From Desulfovibrionales bacterium (lineage in GTDB: Bacteria; Desulfobacterota; Desulfovibrionia; Desulfovibrionales; Desulfomicrobiaceae): a DNA stretch of 6,562 nt. Shown piece after piece: positions 5,792 through 6,562 of this stretch. Location: the NCBI GenBank assembly GCA_012727515.1, contig JAAYGZ010000200.1, forward strand, positions 1-6,562. The letters are read 5' to 3'. A program made the translations under genes and the position numbers. How positions within the stretch are numbered: the first letter of the stretch is position 1; every line of letters begins with the position of its first letter. The notes beneath the pieces are model-generated. The model did not search any database, was not told the DNA's origin, and was given only the letters and a program-made list of their open reading frames with translations.

Positions 5792-6505
5792 ATGTTCTTT
5801 CGCCCTCACCACAAAATAATAGCCAATATTCTGACAAAGCTGAATCCAGAACTTCTCAGGCAGGAACAATGCTATTTTGCAGGCGGCACTGCCATAGCTT
5901 TACGCTTTGGTGAATTTCGAGAATCAGTTGATCTTGACTTTATGACCTCAGATAAGATCTGCTACCGTAACTTACGCCAGCAGATACGAGAACATGATTC
6001 CTTGTCTCCCCTTGTACATAAAGGCGAAGTGCTTGAGCTTGCTGCGGATATACGTGCTGACCAGTACGGCATTCGCACTAAAATTATTTCTGAAGACTGT
6101 ATCATTAAGTTTGAAATTGTTTTAGAAGGCCGAATACACCTTGATATGCCAACAAAGGACGACAATATCCTTGGAATAAGCAGCCTGACATTAGTAGATT
6201 TAGCTGCCTCCAAAATATTGGCAAACTCTGACAGGGGGCTGGATACAGCTACACATACACGAGATATCATTGACCTGGCAATGATGGAGCAGCCACGATC
6301 TATTCTTAATCAAGCACTCAAAAAAGCTGAAACCGCGTACGGAGCAAGTGCTTTACGTGATTTAGAAAAAGTGTTTTTGATGCTGGAAAATAACCCCAGC
6401 TTGTTAGAAAAAAATATGGCCAAAATGGCCATGGATGTGCCCCAGGCAATTGTTTGGCAAAAACTAAAAAAGTTGAAAAAGTTAACTTTAGGAAACATTA
6501 TTTAG
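5792..6505 (+). CDS. AbiEii/AbiGii-family nucleotidyltransferase, putative toxin
   Basis: A 237-aa protein of the DNA polymerase beta-like nucleotidyltransferase superfamily, AbiEii type; relatives such as AbiEii and MenT act as toxins in type IV-like or related toxin-antitoxin systems, MenT by adding nucleotides to tRNA. The start MFFRPHHKIIANIL is typical of one AbiEii subgroup. The catalytic core is FAGGTAIAL (G31, G32) followed by ESVDLDF (D47, D49), with E108 in IKFEIVLEG as a possible third acidic residue. KILANSDR (K141, R148) and TRDIIDL (R157, D158, D161) match the later conserved motifs. All key residues are present, so the gene looks intact. ATG 5792 has GAAGG (5780-5784) 7 nt upstream, inside the end of the HTH gene. 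The DNA looks AT-richer than radA or ftsK. The target, and whether it is toxic, cannot be read from sequence. Confidence 0.9.
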   Translation: MFFRPHHKIIANILTKLNPELLRQEQCYFAGGTAIALRFGEFRESVDLDFMTSDKICYRNLRQQIREHDSLSPLVHKGEVLELAADIRADQYGIRTKIISEDCIIKFEIVLEGRIHLDMPTKDDNILGISSLTLVDLAASKILANSDRGLDTATHTRDIIDLAMMEQPRSILNQALKKAETAYGASALRDLEKVFLMLENNPSLLEKNMAKMAMDVPQAIVWQKLKKLKKLTLGNII

Positions 6506-6562
6506 CCGTCCCTGAAAAACCTTTAAAATACCATCTCAGACATAATTCTGGACAGGTTGGCC
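6506..6562. other. Right-edge non-coding tail
   Basis: 57 nt after the nucleotidyltransferase stop. There is no hairpin followed by a T run, so no terminator is visible before the edge. ATTCTGGACAG at 6545-6555 is the exact reverse complement of 5108-5118 on the other side of the HTH-nucleotidyltransferase module. Confidence 0.5.

Overview
The window looks like a chromosomal stretch of a Gram-negative bacterium. My best guess is a sulfate-reducer-like member of Desulfobacterota (old Deltaproteobacteria, perhaps Desulfovibrionales). The guess rests on the general look of the housekeeping proteins, the sulfur-handling enzyme and the style of the intergenic palindromic repeats; no taxonomic search was possible.

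Layout. Positions 1-1211 (+) hold the C-terminal motor half of an FtsK/SpoIIIE DNA translocase, cut by the left edge. It converges on a two-gene minus-strand unit, radA (3145-1817) then ubiX (1805-1227), with 11 nt between the two genes. Upstream of radA, 3146-3624 has no gene. It carries a short radA leader and two repeat-like imperfect palindromes, plus a stray copy of one palindrome's end. Next on the minus strand (5007-3625) is a 460-aa protein with a persulfide-dioxygenase-type metallo-beta-lactamase domain and two rhodanese domains, the first lacking its cysteine. This is the CstB type of architecture. A gene-free 337-nt divergent region (5008-5344) separates it from a plus-strand two-gene module (5345-6505): an XRE-like helix-turn-helix protein and an AbiEii-family nucleotidyltransferase, read here as a toxin-antitoxin or phage-defence pair.

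How the parts fit. ftsK, radA and ubiX are housekeeping genes for chromosome segregation, recombination and repair, and prenylated-flavin cofactor synthesis. The MBL-rhodanese enzyme probably detoxifies low-molecular-weight persulfides. The HTH-nucleotidyltransferase pair is the accessory part. It looks more AT-rich by eye, its genes are 3 nt apart, and its promoter sits inside a perfect 10-bp inverted repeat that is probably the HTH protein's own operator. An 11-bp sequence occurs in inverted orientation on both sides of the module, possibly marking insertion, but chance is not excluded. The most system-like feature is this module: an AbiEii-type toxin paired with an XRE-type regulator instead of the classical AbiEi antitoxin.
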